Part shown: one piece after another, positions 6,819 to 7,011 of the stretch
How positions within the stretch are numbered: the stretch's first letter is position 1
Layout: every line of letters starts with the position of its first letter
Assembly: GCA_021802115.1 (NCBI GenBank)
Contig: JAKABA010000209.1
Span: forward strand, 1 to 7,011
Direction of reading: 5' to 3'
Length of the DNA: 7,011 bases
Source of the DNA: a bacterium
GTDB lineage: Bacteria; Chloroflexota; Dormibacteria; UBA8260; Bog-877
Made by a program: the position numbers and the translations under genes
The notes under the pieces: model-generated
Told to the model about the DNA's origin: nothing
The model's input: only the letters and a program-made list of their open reading frames with translations
Database searches by the model: none

Positions 6819-6837
6819 CGACCCTGTGACAGGGTCG
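6819..6837. promoter_or_regulatory. Perfect 8-bp inverted repeat (operator or hairpin) upstream of the GH8 gene
   Basis: CGACCCTG and CAGGGTCG are exact reverse complements with a TGA spacer. The element lies 38 bases upstream of the GH8 start codon and 35 bases after the stop of the upstream minus-strand gene. It could be a repressor operator in the GH8 leader or a hairpin terminator or attenuator behind the upstream gene. No T-tract follows it on the minus strand (GC-rich TCGCGGGGCC instead), which argues against a classical intrinsic terminator. I see no convincing -35/-10 pair in the 92-base gap, so the GH8 gene may also be read through from upstream. Confidence 0.5.
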
Positions 6838-6872
6838 CCCATCCGCAGGCGCCGGCCCGGGGGTGGCCGCGC

Positions 6873-7011
6873 CTAGGCCACCGCCCGGCTGAAAGCGCGC
6901 GCCGCCCCCACCACCGCCAGCAGCGCCAGCCCGGCGACGATCACGATCCCTTCCAAGACGGTCAGGTTGGCGAGATGCCCGAGGAAGATGGAACGTGCGG
7001 CGCTGACCGCG
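6873..7011 (-). CDS. C-terminal end of a membrane protein, probably an ABC-2 type transporter permease (5' part beyond window)
   Basis: Reading leftward from the right edge, an open minus-strand frame runs to a TAG at 6873-6875 and encodes 45 residues, too short to stand out as a full ORF. Seen: a polar start with AARSIFLG, a hydrophobic helix (VLEGIVIVGAVLALLAVVGA) and a basic tail AARAFSRAVA. A last transmembrane helix followed by a short cytoplasmic tail with R-x-F-x-R is typical of DrrB-like ABC-2 permeases, which export drugs, lipids or polysaccharides with a partner ATPase. The rest of the gene and any ATPase gene lie outside the window, so the frame is fairly secure while the family is a cautious guess. 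Other polytopic membrane proteins would fit. It points the same way as the GH8 gene, 92 bases upstream of it. Confidence 0.6.
   Translation of the reverse strand, partial: AVSAARSIFLGHLANLTVLEGIVIVAGLALLAVVGAARAFSRAVA

Overview
The window is a dense, very GC-rich stretch (by eye about 70 percent G+C, with G/C strongly preferred at third codon positions) of bacterial chromosome. The gene content and the LDTR/TVAN-type surface repeats suggest a high-GC lineage such as Actinomycetota, Chloroflexota or Candidatus Dormibacterota. This placement is inferred from style and cannot be settled from 7 kb. I see no rRNA, tRNA, CRISPR array, insertion sequence or phage gene.

Left half, plus strand (2-4456): three closely packed genes that look like one transcription unit. 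The first is a metallophosphoesterase of the SbcD/Mre11/YhaO type, cut by the left window edge. The second, 25 bases downstream, is an SbcC/Rad50/YhaN-type SMC-like ATPase that has a two-helix membrane hairpin where Rad50 and SbcC carry a zinc hook. Together they resemble the Bacillus YhaO-YhaN (SbcF-SbcE) DNA repair pair more than classical SbcD-SbcC. The third starts inside the stop codon of the second (TGATG overlap). It is a BtuF-like cobalamin-binding-fold protein without a signal peptide and without a transporter beside it.

Right half, minus strand (4507-7011): a convergent gene, separated by a 50-base gap with a GC hairpin, encodes a secreted 757-residue protein. It has a signal peptide, three tandem repeats of about 115 residues (LDTR...NVTATDTT...LNW...TVAN...GYF) and a C-terminal glycoside hydrolase family 8 (cellulase/BcsZ-like) domain. 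A 92-base gap upstream of it holds a perfect 8-bp inverted repeat and a good ribosome binding site. Beyond that gap lies the C-terminal end of a membrane protein that resembles an ABC-2 transporter permease, cut by the right edge.

The two halves are probably unrelated in function: an intracellular or membrane-tethered DNA-end-processing module with a corrinoid-fold passenger gene, and an extracellular polysaccharide-cleaving enzyme. The points most worth a second look are the membrane-hairpin SMC-like ATPase, the coupled signal-less cobalamin-binding-type gene, and the repeat-GH8 architecture.
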